Shown here piece by piece: positions 17,159 through 26,047 of a DNA stretch of 64,000 nucleotides. Position 1 is the stretch's first letter. Every line of letters starts with the position of its first letter. The stretch is from Vulcanimicrobiota bacterium. Lineage in GTDB: Bacteria; Vulcanimicrobiota; Vulcanimicrobiia; Vulcanimicrobiales; Vulcanimicrobiaceae. A model generated the notes under the pieces. The model did not search any database. It worked only from the letters and a program-made list of their open reading frames with translations, and had not been told where the DNA came from. The translations under genes and the position numbers were made by a program. The stretch spans positions 148,118 to 212,117 of the forward strand of contig JAAXCX010000002.1 in NCBI GenBank assembly GCA_013036105.1, in the 5' to 3' direction.

Positions 17159-18961
17159 GTGAAACGCGCTATAGGAATTCCGGCCCTGCTCCTGACGCTG
17201 GCTGCCGCCCCGGCGCCGCTGGTCGTCGGCTCGGTCCGCGACCAAGAAGGCGCTCCCATCCCCGGCGCGTCGGTCGCGGCGGGAATGCTGCGCACGGCCA
17301 CCGCCGCGGACGGCACATTCGCGCTGCAGGCGGGCGGCGTGCGCTCGCTACGCATCACGTGTTCGTACTGCAAATCCGTCGTCGTCAGCGTGCAAAATTC
17401 CGAACCGGTCGTCGCCATCGTACAGCGATATCACGCGCTCAGCGAGAGCTCGCCGTCGGCGCGCGACCTGCGGTCGCTGCCGTATTCCCGTCCCGAATCC
17501 GCGAGCTCGCTGCATCCGTTCGTCGTGCTCACCGACAGCAGAGCATTCCTTCCCGGCGCGCGCCTGGCGGATCGGGCGGCATCGGCGCAAGGAGGCGCAG
17601 TCATCGACGACAGCATTCCCGATTACGACATCGCCGCCAACGTCTCGCTGCTCCCGGTCATTCCATCGTTCGATCTGCAATCGTCCGATGCGTTCGCACC
17701 GGGTCAGACATCGTACACCGGCGATCAAGCCTCGGGCGGCGTCTTTATTTTGAACGACATTCCGGCGCAAGGATCGGATGCATCGCTCACCGGCGGCAGC
17801 GATTATGCCGCCCGCCGCGGAGTTTTTACACCCAATGCGGCATACGCATTCTCCGCTTCGAGCAATCAGAGTACGAACAGCGCGCGCGGGGCCGCGCAGC
17901 TGCATGTTCCCGTGGGCATAGATTCGCTCGATCTCTCCTTCTTAGGAGCGAGCGCCGGAGTCACGCGCAGCTCCGTGTGGAGCCGCGAAGGAATCGAAGG
18001 ATTTCGCGCGCAGTACGCGCGCGTGCGCGACACGGCGCTGCAGGCGACGTTCGTCGCCGACCGGGCCGGTTACGTCACCACGTTTGCTTCGGCGCCGCTC
18101 AGTTCGACGTGGAGCGATCTGGTGGGCGACCTGACCGTTTCATCACAAACGCCGGTACAGATCTTCGGAGATTTCGGCGTGCGCCAGTCCACGGGCTTGT
18201 ACGACGCCGACGCGTTTCATCTGCGCATCGCGGGTTCGGTCTCGCAAACGCATTTCGACGCCGGCGCGCAAACGAGCGGGCCGGGGTATTCGGCGCGCGC
18301 AACCATCGGCGCTTACGCGATCGCTTATAACGGCGGCACCGGCGGCGTTGCGCTGCCGCTGCAAGCGCAGGCGCTGGTGCCTTCGGTCTACGCGTCGTAC
18401 GCGCTTTCGCCGCAGTGGAACCTCGAGCTTTATGCCGGAACTTCGTTCCGTCTGCCGACGCTTCTCGAAGCGTACGGAACGAACCCGGATCCCGATCTGC
18501 ATGTTGACCGCTACGCGGAAGTCACGCAAACGGTGACATATTCCGATTTGAGCCGCATCAAGGTTTCGATGACGTACATGAGCGAGAAGCTCAGCAGTCT
18601 CGACGCGGGAACGGTGCATTCCGCGGGCGCGTCGATCGCATGGCAGGTTGCGCCGGAGCTCTCGCTGCGCGCATGGACGATGTGGTTTAACGACACCACG
18701 CAGCCGTACGAAAATATCTTGCGCTTCGGTCGCGACGCGCCCGCCGGAACACCCGGCTCTCTATGGCTGACCTATGAGAACCCCTCGGGTTTCCGGATCG
18801 ACACCATTTACCGCTCCGATTTTCTCGACGCTCTGCCGCAACGTCACGTCGATGCTTCGGTTTCGGCCCCGCTGGGCGCAGGACTCCGCTGGTTCGTAGG
18901 CACCGAACGGCTGCAGGACGCCCGGACGGTCGACGCGGGGATCAAGTTCGGCGAGCCCTAA
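17159..18961 (+). CDS. TonB-dependent-receptor-like protein with N-terminal carboxypeptidase-regulatory domain
   Basis: GTG 17159 begins a signal peptide (GIPALLLTLAAAPAPLV). Residues about 22-75 form a CarboxypepD-reg-like domain (GSVRDQEGAPIPGASV, TATAADGTFALQAGG). The rest is a series of barrel strands typical of TonB-dependent receptors, with NLELYAGTSFRLPTLLEAYG near residue 430. At 600 residues it is short for the family and I cannot point to a normal plug or TonB box. It is followed by a related gene. Confidence 0.7.
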   Translation: MKRAIGIPALLLTLAAAPAPLVVGSVRDQEGAPIPGASVAAGMLRTATAADGTFALQAGGVRSLRITCSYCKSVVVSVQNSEPVVAIVQRYHALSESSPSARDLRSLPYSRPESASSLHPFVVLTDSRAFLPGARLADRAASAQGGAVIDDSIPDYDIAANVSLLPVIPSFDLQSSDAFAPGQTSYTGDQASGGVFILNDIPAQGSDASLTGGSDYAARRGVFTPNAAYAFSASSNQSTNSARGAAQLHVPVGIDSLDLSFLGASAGVTRSSVWSREGIEGFRAQYARVRDTALQATFVADRAGYVTTFASAPLSSTWSDLVGDLTVSSQTPVQIFGDFGVRQSTGLYDADAFHLRIAGSVSQTHFDAGAQTSGPGYSARATIGAYAIAYNGGTGGVALPLQAQALVPSVYASYALSPQWNLELYAGTSFRLPTLLEAYGTNPDPDLHVDRYAEVTQTVTYSDLSRIKVSMTYMSEKLSSLDAGTVHSAGASIAWQVAPELSLRAWTMWFNDTTQPYENILRFGRDAPAGTPGSLWLTYENPSGFRIDTIYRSDFLDALPQRHVDASVSAPLGAGLRWFVGTERLQDARTVDAGIKFGEP

Positions 18962-19001
18962 ATACGTTCTACACCCACTTAAGAAAGAGGGTACTTATCC
19001 T

Positions 19002-19040
19002 ATGACTGACTTCTTCGTCAAACAGGCGGGCGCGAAGTAA
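19002..19040 (+). other. Twelve-codon open frame before the second TonB receptor (possible displaced start)
   Basis: ATG 19002 has a good ribosome-binding site (AAGAAAGAGGG, 18981-18991) and reads MTDFFVKQAGAK before TAA. It runs into the region that, one frame over, encodes the signal peptide of the downstream receptor. It may be the real start of that receptor separated by a one-base frameshift, or a short upstream frame. Confidence 0.4.
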
Positions 19041-19072
19041 AGAGCGCGATTCGCTTTGCTGCAGCCGGCGGA

Positions 19073-20830
19073 TTGCTGATGGCCGGCTTTCTGCCGGTCT
19101 CGGCTCTTTCGGCGAGCGCCCCGATAACCGGCGTCGTTGTCGATCGCGACGGCCAGGCAATCGACAAGGCCGACGTCCATTTTTACGCCGAGAACTCGCG
19201 CGAAGTCGGACACGGCCGATCCGACCAGCGGGGCCGCTTTTCGATCGACGTGAGCGATCCGCCCGAAACGTGGCGCGTCGAAGCCAAAGGCTTTGAAACG
19301 CGCTCGCTGCGCTTTACCGAACTCGACTCGAATACAGTCGTGCTCTATCCGCGCGAAGCCAAGTCGCCCGCCAAAATCGACGGCGCCGATTTCGCCGTGT
19401 TGCCCTATCAAGACGTGGGCTACGTCTTTGCGCTCGCGCCGTTCGCCGTGATTCAGGGAGGCGGAGCCATCGGCGTCGGCGACCGCGGATTGAGCGGCAG
19501 CGCGAATGCACTCGAAGGCAACGGCACGTCTTTCGAAACCGTGCCGGCGCACTATCTTTCGTTCGCCGGAATCGCGGACGCATTTCATTCTTACCGCTAT
19601 TCCGACGGCGCCTCCGGGCACTACACGCTGGGCTTCGATAAGGCCGCGGGAAGTTCGCTGCAGGCCGGCGGCGGTTCGCTTCAGATCGATTCACTTCAAG
19701 GCCGCGCGGGAGACGTCGCGTTCGGCTACGGTTCCAGCTCGGGCGATCTGACGCAGCATTCGCGCGCCGATCTCGTTTCGCGGACCCCCCTAGGCGCGGG
19801 CAAATTGCTCGTCCTTGCGGGGCGCAGCTTTCTGGTCGATCAAAGCGGCAGCTCGGAAGAACTCGGCAACTCGAGCGCGACGGAGATTCGGCTCGATGAG
19901 CCTTGGCTGGGCTCGACTGCAACGTTCGAACTCAAAGCCAAGCAAAAAATAAAAAACAAACTCGCCGATTATCATGAGTCCGACAGCGAGGTCGAAGGTG
20001 AGTTCCGGCTGCGCAACAGCGGCCCGCTTTTCGGTAACGAGATCGGCGTCAAGATGACGCGCGACACGGGCGTGCGCGATTACACGACCAAACTCTACAG
20101 CGGCTCCGCGCTGACCAACGAGATTTTTGCAAGCGAAACGTACCAAGGCACGCGCTTTGCCGCACACGCGACCATCGCGTGGTACGGATTGCACGACGCG
20201 GGCGTCACGAAAAAGCTTCCGGGCGGAGTCTCGCAAACTGCCGCGGGCGCAGCCGCCTCGCTGCGCGCCCGCTGGCAGATCAACAACCGGTTTTCGCTCG
20301 AAGCGTCGCGCGGAAACTTCGAGGATACGCCGTCGGTCAGCGGCCAGTTCTTCGCCGATCCCGTGCCCGGGCTCGTGCTCAACCGCAGCAACCTTACCGA
20401 GGGTTCAATCGTTTACGGATCTCCCGGCGGATTTCAAGCGGAGGTGACCGGTTATTCCGAGCGTTACACGACGGCGCTCCCGACCACGCAGCTCAGCGGC
20501 TTCGGCATCGCGGTGGACTGGCCGTTGGGTTCGGATTTTCGCCTGCGCGCCTGGACGCTATCGCTGCACGACACCGCCGCGGGCGTCAGTCAACCAGATC
20601 TCGGTCCGTCGCTCGGCCGTGACGTCGCGTGGCTGACCTATTACGGCGGACGCCGTACGCGATTCGACGTGATCTACCGGCGCGAAACGGATCCCGTGGA
20701 AGCGGGACGCTACATCGATGCGGATGCGGCGATCGCGATCGCACCGCATCTCTCGCTGATCGGCACGATGGAACACCACAGCGTCACCTCGTCGTACGGA
20801 CTGAGCCTCAGCTTCGCAGAACGTCCGTGA
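19073..20830 (+). CDS. Second TonB-dependent-receptor-like protein (5' end uncertain)
   Basis: The 585-residue protein has an N-terminal carboxypeptidase-regulatory-like domain (ITGVVVDRDGQAIDKADVHFYA, GRSDQRGRFSIDV) and a barrel with many amphipathic strands, similar in plan to the preceding gene. TTG 19073 or ATG 19079 are the only canonical starts but leave an incomplete signal peptide. The same frame upstream encodes KSAIRFAAAGG, which would finish it. That stretch begins with GTA rather than GTG and has a stop at 19007. The 3' end overlaps the next gene (GTGA). Confidence 0.7.
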   Translation: MLMAGFLPVSALSASAPITGVVVDRDGQAIDKADVHFYAENSREVGHGRSDQRGRFSIDVSDPPETWRVEAKGFETRSLRFTELDSNTVVLYPREAKSPAKIDGADFAVLPYQDVGYVFALAPFAVIQGGGAIGVGDRGLSGSANALEGNGTSFETVPAHYLSFAGIADAFHSYRYSDGASGHYTLGFDKAAGSSLQAGGGSLQIDSLQGRAGDVAFGYGSSSGDLTQHSRADLVSRTPLGAGKLLVLAGRSFLVDQSGSSEELGNSSATEIRLDEPWLGSTATFELKAKQKIKNKLADYHESDSEVEGEFRLRNSGPLFGNEIGVKMTRDTGVRDYTTKLYSGSALTNEIFASETYQGTRFAAHATIAWYGLHDAGVTKKLPGGVSQTAAGAAASLRARWQINNRFSLEASRGNFEDTPSVSGQFFADPVPGLVLNRSNLTEGSIVYGSPGGFQAEVTGYSERYTTALPTTQLSGFGIAVDWPLGSDFRLRAWTLSLHDTAAGVSQPDLGPSLGRDVAWLTYYGGRRTRFDVIYRRETDPVEAGRYIDADAAIAIAPHLSLIGTMEHHSVTSSYGLSLSFAERP

Positions 20831-22296
20831 AACTACGCAGCGCTTTCGCGCTTTTCGCGATCGCATCCGCACTGTCGGCTTGCCACGGCGCCACAAGCGG
20901 ATTGCCGCAGACCAGTTCCACGCCCGGATCGCGCGCAACGCCGCCGCGGTTGGGCGCCGTCGGAACCGGCCACGCCAACTACACAGTCTACATGTTTCAC
21001 AATTACTCCGCGTCCAACGGGCTGCCGACGTCGCCGCCCAACGACGGCGCGCTTCCAAAAGGGTCGCTCACGCCCGTATCGTCGGGAAGCGGAACGGCGC
21101 TCTATGGGCGCACGGCGGCCGGCGGCAATCCTATCGGGCACGACGGCATCGGCTGCGGAACGGTGTTCAGTACGAACACCGCTTTCACCAGCTATAGCGT
21201 CGTGTATGCATTTAATGGAAGCGATGGCTGCGATCCCCGGCACGACGCGATGGTTCCGATCAACGGTTCGCTCTACTTCACGACGCAAGGCGTGAACGAC
21301 ACGTCCAAGGACACATACAACAACGGCGACGCGTACTCGCTCGCGCCGGGGAGCACGCCTTCGATCGTATTGTCTTACGGCGGCGCGCCCAACCAGGGCG
21401 CGGAGCAGCATAGCTCGTTCACGCTCGACCAAATGTTCGGCAACGTGATCTTCGGTCAAACCGCCAAAGGCGGAGCGAACGACAAGGGCCAGGTCTACGC
21501 CATCACGCCGAGCGGTTCGGCATATTATCCTATCCACGATTTCAGCAAGAGCGAAGGCACCGAACCGCATGGCCGGATCATTCAGCTCGGATCGACGCTC
21601 TGGGGAATCACGCGCAGCGACGGTGCGGGCGGAGGCGGTACCGTCTTTTCACTGGTGCTGAGCTACAGCAACGGCATTCCGCAGCCGCAGCCGGCGATCA
21701 ACGTTATTCACGCGTTCGTCAGCGGCGGAAGCGACGCGTACTTTTCCGATCACGGCTATTTGACGCCCGTGACGGAAGCCGGTCAAACGATGCTTTATGG
21801 CCTGACGCAATGCGGCGGCGGCGGAACCGGCGGCGACAGCCATCACTGCGGAAGCGGCATGGGCGACGGCGCGATCATCCGCATCATTCCGCACATGACC
21901 AACGGTCAATACGACGGCACCGGAACGTACAGCGTCTACTATGCCTTCCAGGGACAAGATGCGGCGCTTCCCAACGGCGAGCACGACGGCGCCGATCCAT
22001 ACGGATCGCTGTATTACGATCAGACGTCGGGATATCTCTACGGGATGACCGCCTACGGCGGCTCGAGCGACGACGACGGCACCGTCTTTCGCTTCATTCC
22101 GGGATCGCTCTCGACGTACCAAGTGCTCTATCATTTCACGGGAAAAAATGGCGACGGCGCCAAGCCGATCGACAACGTCATCATTTCGGGCGGATTGATC
22201 TACGGCATGACCGTTTACGGCGGGACTGCCGATGACTCGCTCGACGGCACCAAAGGCGGCGGAAACGGCACGATTTTCGCGATCCCGGTGCCGTAA
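20827..22296 (+). CDS. GloVer-type tandem-repeat lipoprotein
   Basis: GTG 20827 overlaps the receptor stop and gives a lipoprotein signal with lipobox ASALSAC. The rest consists of tandem units of the kind GTVFSxxx-YxVxYxFxGxDG and LYGMTxYGG (for example YGMTAYGGSSDDDGTVFRF and YGMTVYGGTADD), the pattern of GloVer repeats in surface proteins of Acidobacteria and related groups. Such repeats probably form a propeller or solenoid; the function is unknown. Co-transcription with two TonB-receptor-like genes suggests a surface-exposed partner. Confidence 0.8.
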   Translation: MKLRSAFALFAIASALSACHGATSGLPQTSSTPGSRATPPRLGAVGTGHANYTVYMFHNYSASNGLPTSPPNDGALPKGSLTPVSSGSGTALYGRTAAGGNPIGHDGIGCGTVFSTNTAFTSYSVVYAFNGSDGCDPRHDAMVPINGSLYFTTQGVNDTSKDTYNNGDAYSLAPGSTPSIVLSYGGAPNQGAEQHSSFTLDQMFGNVIFGQTAKGGANDKGQVYAITPSGSAYYPIHDFSKSEGTEPHGRIIQLGSTLWGITRSDGAGGGGTVFSLVLSYSNGIPQPQPAINVIHAFVSGGSDAYFSDHGYLTPVTEAGQTMLYGLTQCGGGGTGGDSHHCGSGMGDGAIIRIIPHMTNGQYDGTGTYSVYYAFQGQDAALPNGEHDGADPYGSLYYDQTSGYLYGMTAYGGSSDDDGTVFRFIPGSLSTYQVLYHFTGKNGDGAKPIDNVIISGGLIYGMTVYGGTADDSLDGTKGGGNGTIFAIPVP

Positions 22297-22301
22297 TATA
22301 T

Positions 22302-22352
22302 TGTCATCCTGAGCGTAGCATTTCGCGTTTAGCGAAATGCGAAGTCGAAGGG
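22302..22352 (+). repeat. Intergenic hairpin element, possible dispersed repeat and terminator
   Basis: Downstream of the GloVer gene, GCATTTCGC (22318-22326) and GCGAAATGC (22332-22340) form a perfect 9-base stem with a 5-base loop. It is framed by GTCATCCTGAGCG and GAAGTCGAAGG, wording that matches a type of intergenic palindromic repeat seen in many bacterial genomes. Only one copy is in this window. It could end transcription of the receptor operon, but no U-run follows. Confidence 0.5.
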
Positions 22353-22485
22353 GGGTCGAGCGTCCGCCGCCGCTATAACGACCTTTGCGTTTGACGCGCA
22401 CGGCGGTTGTGTGCCATAGTGAAGGCCACTCCTGCGCGATCTTTCGAATACGATTGAGCCGCGCTCTCTTCGAAAGATTTCCACA

Positions 22486-23667
22486 ATTCATACCTTCGAT
22501 CAACTAGGCCTCAAGCCGGCGTTGCTGCGTGCCGTGCACGATCTCAAATTCACCGAACCGACGCCGATTCAAATCATGTCCATTCCGCCCGGCCTCGAGG
22601 GCCGCGACGTGCTCGCCAGCGCCGAAACCGGCAGCGGAAAATCCGCCGCGTTCGGCCTGCCGATTCTCAACAAATTGATGGACCTGCCGCGCGGAAAGAC
22701 GCGCGCGCTGATCCTGGCTCCGACCCGCGAACTCGCCGACCAAATTGCCGCGCACTTGAAGCTGCTGGCAAAATACACCGATATCCGCATTGCAGCCGTC
22801 TATGGCGGCGTCGGATTCGGACCGCAAGCGACCGCGTTTAAGCGCGGCAGCGACATCGTCGTCGCGACGCCCGGACGTCTGCTCGATCATATCGAGCGCG
22901 GCACTGCAAAACTGGGCGACGTCTCGCTGCTCGTTCTGGACGAAGCCGACCGCATGCTCGACATGGGCTTCTTGCCGCCGGTGCGCCGCATCCTGAGATA
23001 CGTCGCGCGCGAACGTCAAACGTTTTTCTTCTCAGCGACGCTGCCGCCGGCGATCGCCGGTCTGGTTCGCGAGATGCTGCACGATCCGGCGCGGGTCGAA
23101 CTTGCCGCCAAAGCGTCGCCGGTTGCCGGCCTCACGCAAACGGTCTACGCCGTGCCCAACGAAAAGAAAACCGATCTCTTTCTCGAGCTGCTCAAGGACA
23201 ACACGATCTACTCGGCGATCGCCTTCACGCGAACGAAAGCTCGCGCGAACCGGCTGGCCGCGGCGCTCGAAAAACACCGCATTCCGTCGGATTTGATCCA
23301 CGGCGATCGCTCGCAGTCGCAGCGCACCCGCGCGCTCGAAGACTTTAAGCGCGGCAAGCATCGCGTGCTGGTCGCGACCGACATCGCGGCGCGCGGCATC
23401 GACATCCTCGAACTCGGGCACGTGGTCAACTACGACGTCCCGCGCGCGGCCGAAGATTACATGCACCGCATCGGACGCACGGCTCGCGCGAAGTCAACGG
23501 GCGACGCGATCACCTTCGTCTCATCGGACGAAGAGCCGCTGATGAAGCAGATCGAGTACGCGCTGGGCAAGCGCTTGGACCGCACGAAAAATCCGCTCTT
23601 CCCCGATGCCAGCACCGCGCCGCCCAAGGCGCAGGTCGTCTACCGGTCGCGCACCCGCCGCCGCTAA
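22486..23667 (+). CDS. DEAD-box RNA helicase (start codon unclear)
   Basis: All core motifs are present: PTPIQ of the Q motif, ASAETGSGKSAAF (Walker A), APTREL, TPGRLLDH, VLDEADRMLD (DEAD), FFSATLPP (SAT), and HRIGRTARA (motif VI). These RhlE/CsdA-like ATPases unwind RNA in ribosome assembly and decay. The conserved upstream residues FDQLGLKPALLRAV continue in frame before the first canonical start (TTG 22522), so I place the start at ATT 22486, with GAAAGA as a weak ribosome-binding site. It is followed by pnp, a usual degradosome partner. The C-terminal extension after the helicase core is short and basic. Confidence 0.88.
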   Translation: MHTFDQLGLKPALLRAVHDLKFTEPTPIQIMSIPPGLEGRDVLASAETGSGKSAAFGLPILNKLMDLPRGKTRALILAPTRELADQIAAHLKLLAKYTDIRIAAVYGGVGFGPQATAFKRGSDIVVATPGRLLDHIERGTAKLGDVSLLVLDEADRMLDMGFLPPVRRILRYVARERQTFFFSATLPPAIAGLVREMLHDPARVELAAKASPVAGLTQTVYAVPNEKKTDLFLELLKDNTIYSAIAFTRTKARANRLAAALEKHRIPSDLIHGDRSQSQRTRALEDFKRGKHRVLVATDIAARGIDILELGHVVNYDVPRAAEDYMHRIGRTARAKSTGDAITFVSSDEEPLMKQIEYALGKRLDRTKNPLFPDASTAPPKAQVVYRSRTRRR

Positions 23668-23677
23668 GACCCAGGGC

Positions 23678-23708
23678 GGCTTGAGTACGGTCCCGAACGG
23701 GACGAGCC
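23678..23708 (+). promoter_or_regulatory. Stem-loop in the pnp leader
   Basis: GTCCCG (23690-23695) and CGGGAC (23698-23703) make a tight inner stem; GGCT (23678-23681) and AGCC (23705-23708) extend it. It lies between the helicase stop and pnp. In enterobacteria the pnp leader is a stem-loop processed by RNase III for autoregulation; whether this one has that role is unknown. Confidence 0.35.
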
Positions 23709-23747
23709 TCATAATAAAACGATAAATAACGAAAATAGGAGTAAATT

Positions 23748-25970
23748 GTGCCTGAATCCGTCTCATTAGAGATCGGCGGGCGCACGATGACCATCGAGAC
23801 CGGCGAGCTCGCGAAGCAAGCGAACGGCTCCGCCTTGGTCCGGTATGGCGACCAAAATGTCGTGCTCTGCGCCGTCACTGCCTCCGAGAAACCTCGTGAA
23901 GGCATCGACTTCTTCCCCTTAACCTGCGATTTCGAAGAGAAAATGTACGCTGCCGGTAAAATTCCGGGCGGCTACATCAAACGCGAAGGCCGCCCGTCCG
24001 AACACGGCGTGCTCAGTTCGCGCCAAATCGATCGCCCGATCCGTCCGCTCTTTCCCGACGGTTTCCGCAACGACATCCAGATTGTCGCCAACGTGCTCTC
24101 GATCGATCGCGAGCTCGATGCCGACGTGCTGGGCGTCTGCGCCGCCGGAGCCGCGCTCGCGCTCTCGGATATTCCGTTCGACAAAACGGTTGCCGCAGTA
24201 CGCGTGGGCCGCGATGAGGACGGCGAATACATTTGCAATCCCACGCTGCCGCAGTACGTTACCGGCGGCATGGATATCGTGATCGCCGGCACGGCCGACG
24301 CGGTTATGATGGTCGAAGGCGGCGGAAACGAAATCACCGAGGATGATTTCCTGGGTGCGATCGAATTCGCGCACGAGCAGATCAAACTGATCGTCGCATC
24401 GATCGACAAGCTCGTGAAGAAAAACGGCAAGAAGAAACGCGAGTTTCCGCTGCTGCGCCCGAACTCTGATCTCGAAAAATGGATGCGCAAGACGTTCAAA
24501 GACGACGTCGCCAAAGGCATGCGCGTTTTCGAGAAGCTGGAGCGCGAACAGACGCTCGGCAAGATCACGGTCGACGAAGCGATCGCGCGCTGCAAGGATC
24601 CGGAAATCAAGGCGCTCCTTGAAGATAAAGTGCTCGCCAAAGACTTCGGCAAGATCCTCAAATCCATGGAAGAGGACGAGCTGCGCGTCATGGTCGTCGA
24701 CGAAAAAGTTCGTCCGGACGGACGCAAGCCCGACCAAATCCGCGACATCTGGTCTAAAGTCCATTACGTCCCGCGCGTGCACGGTTCGGGCCTTTTCCAG
24801 CGCGGTCAGACGCAAGTCTTTACCGCGGCAACGCTCGGATCGATCGGCGACGCACAACGTTTGGACGGCATCCTGGATCTCGGATCGCAGAAGCGCTACA
24901 TGCACTTCTACAACTTCCCGCCCTTTTCGGTCGGCGAGACCCGCCCGATGCGCGGACCGGGCCGGCGCGAAATCGGCCACGGCCATTTAGCCGAGCGCGC
25001 GCTCGTTCCGGTGCTTCCTTTAAAAGAAGACTTTCCGTACACGCTGCGCCTGATCAGCGAAGTGCTCGAATCCAACGGGTCGTCGTCGATGGCGTCGGTC
25101 TGCGGAAGCTCGCTTGCGCTCATGGACGCGGGCGTTCCGATTCGCGAACACGTCGCGGGCGTCGCGATGGGCCTGATCCTCAAAGGCGACAAGTACACCA
25201 TTCTCACCGACATCCAGGGAATGGAAGACGCGCTCGGCGAGATGGACTTCAAAGTTGCGGGCACCAAAAAAGGCATCACCGCAATTCAAATGGACATCAA
25301 AGTCCAAGGCGTGACGGTGCAGATCATGCGCGAGGCAATGGCCGAGGCCAAAAAATCGCGCCTGTTCATTATCGGTAAACTCGAAGAAACGATCGCGCAG
25401 CCGCGTGAAGAGCTTTCGAAGTACGCTCCGCGCATGATCGTCGTGCAGATCAATCCGGCGAAGATCAAAGACGTCATCGGTCCCGGCGGAAAGATCATCA
25501 ACAAGATCATCGAGGAAACCGGCATCGAGAAAATGGACATCGAGGACGACGGCAAGGTGTACATCACCGCGCTCGACGGCGAGTCGGCTGAAAAAGCCCG
25601 CGCGCAGGTCGAGGCGATCACCAAAGACATCGTCGTCGGCGAAACCTATACCGGTGAAGTCACCCGCATCATTGCCATCGGCGCGTTCGTGAAGATCCTG
25701 CCCGGCAAAGAAGGCTTGGTGCACATCAGCCAACTCGCGCCGACCCGCGTCGAAAAAGTTGAAGACGTCGTCAAAGTCGGCGACGAGCTCACGGTCAAAG
25801 TCATGGAAGTAGACGGCCAAGGCCGTCTCAATCTCTCGCATAAGGCCACCCTTGCGGGCGCATCGGGAAACGGTTCGTTCGAACCGGCGCCGGCGCGCAG
25901 CGGTGACGGCGGATTCGGCGGAGGCAGCGGCGGGAGCCGCCGCCCGCGCAGACCGCGACGCCGCGAGTAG
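23748..25970 (+). CDS. pnp: Polynucleotide phosphorylase
   Basis: GTG 23748, with AATAGGAG just upstream, gives a 740-residue protein, normal for PNPase. It has two RNase PH domains (PGGYIKREGRPSEHGVLSSR in the first; GQTQVFTAATLGS and SNGSSSMASVCGSSLALMDAG in the second), then a KH domain (IGPGGKIINKIIEETG) and an S1 domain (YTGEVTRIIAIGAFVKILPG), with an Arg-rich tail. It degrades RNA 3' to 5' using phosphate. It sits just after a DEAD-box helicase gene and before a strong terminator. Confidence 0.97.
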   Translation: MPESVSLEIGGRTMTIETGELAKQANGSALVRYGDQNVVLCAVTASEKPREGIDFFPLTCDFEEKMYAAGKIPGGYIKREGRPSEHGVLSSRQIDRPIRPLFPDGFRNDIQIVANVLSIDRELDADVLGVCAAGAALALSDIPFDKTVAAVRVGRDEDGEYICNPTLPQYVTGGMDIVIAGTADAVMMVEGGGNEITEDDFLGAIEFAHEQIKLIVASIDKLVKKNGKKKREFPLLRPNSDLEKWMRKTFKDDVAKGMRVFEKLEREQTLGKITVDEAIARCKDPEIKALLEDKVLAKDFGKILKSMEEDELRVMVVDEKVRPDGRKPDQIRDIWSKVHYVPRVHGSGLFQRGQTQVFTAATLGSIGDAQRLDGILDLGSQKRYMHFYNFPPFSVGETRPMRGPGRREIGHGHLAERALVPVLPLKEDFPYTLRLISEVLESNGSSSMASVCGSSLALMDAGVPIREHVAGVAMGLILKGDKYTILTDIQGMEDALGEMDFKVAGTKKGITAIQMDIKVQGVTVQIMREAMAEAKKSRLFIIGKLEETIAQPREELSKYAPRMIVVQINPAKIKDVIGPGGKIINKIIEETGIEKMDIEDDGKVYITALDGESAEKARAQVEAITKDIVVGETYTGEVTRIIAIGAFVKILPGKEGLVHISQLAPTRVEKVEDVVKVGDELTVKVMEVDGQGRLNLSHKATLAGASGNGSFEPAPARSGDGGFGGGSGGSRRPRRPRRRE

Positions 25971-25996
25971 CGTCCGGACGACGACTGTCGAATGAC

Positions 25997-26023
25997 AAGG
26001 GCCCGCAGAGATGCGGGCCTTTG
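25997..26023 (+). terminator. Rho-independent terminator after pnp
   Basis: AAGGGCCCGC and GCGGGCCTTT pair as a 10-base stem around the loop AGAGAT, followed by a short T-rich stretch. It lies 27 bases after the pnp stop and before the ribosome-binding site of the next gene. Confidence 0.75.
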
Positions 26024-26047
26024 CGTTCCATTTAGAAGGAAGAGAGT

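Noticed and set aside
22302..22352. CRISPR-like repeat
   Set aside because: There is a single palindrome with no spacer/repeat periodicity and no cas gene nearby.
23919..24986. Minus-strand open frame of about 355 codons
   Set aside because: Antisense to pnp; no recognisable domain and no ribosome-binding site.
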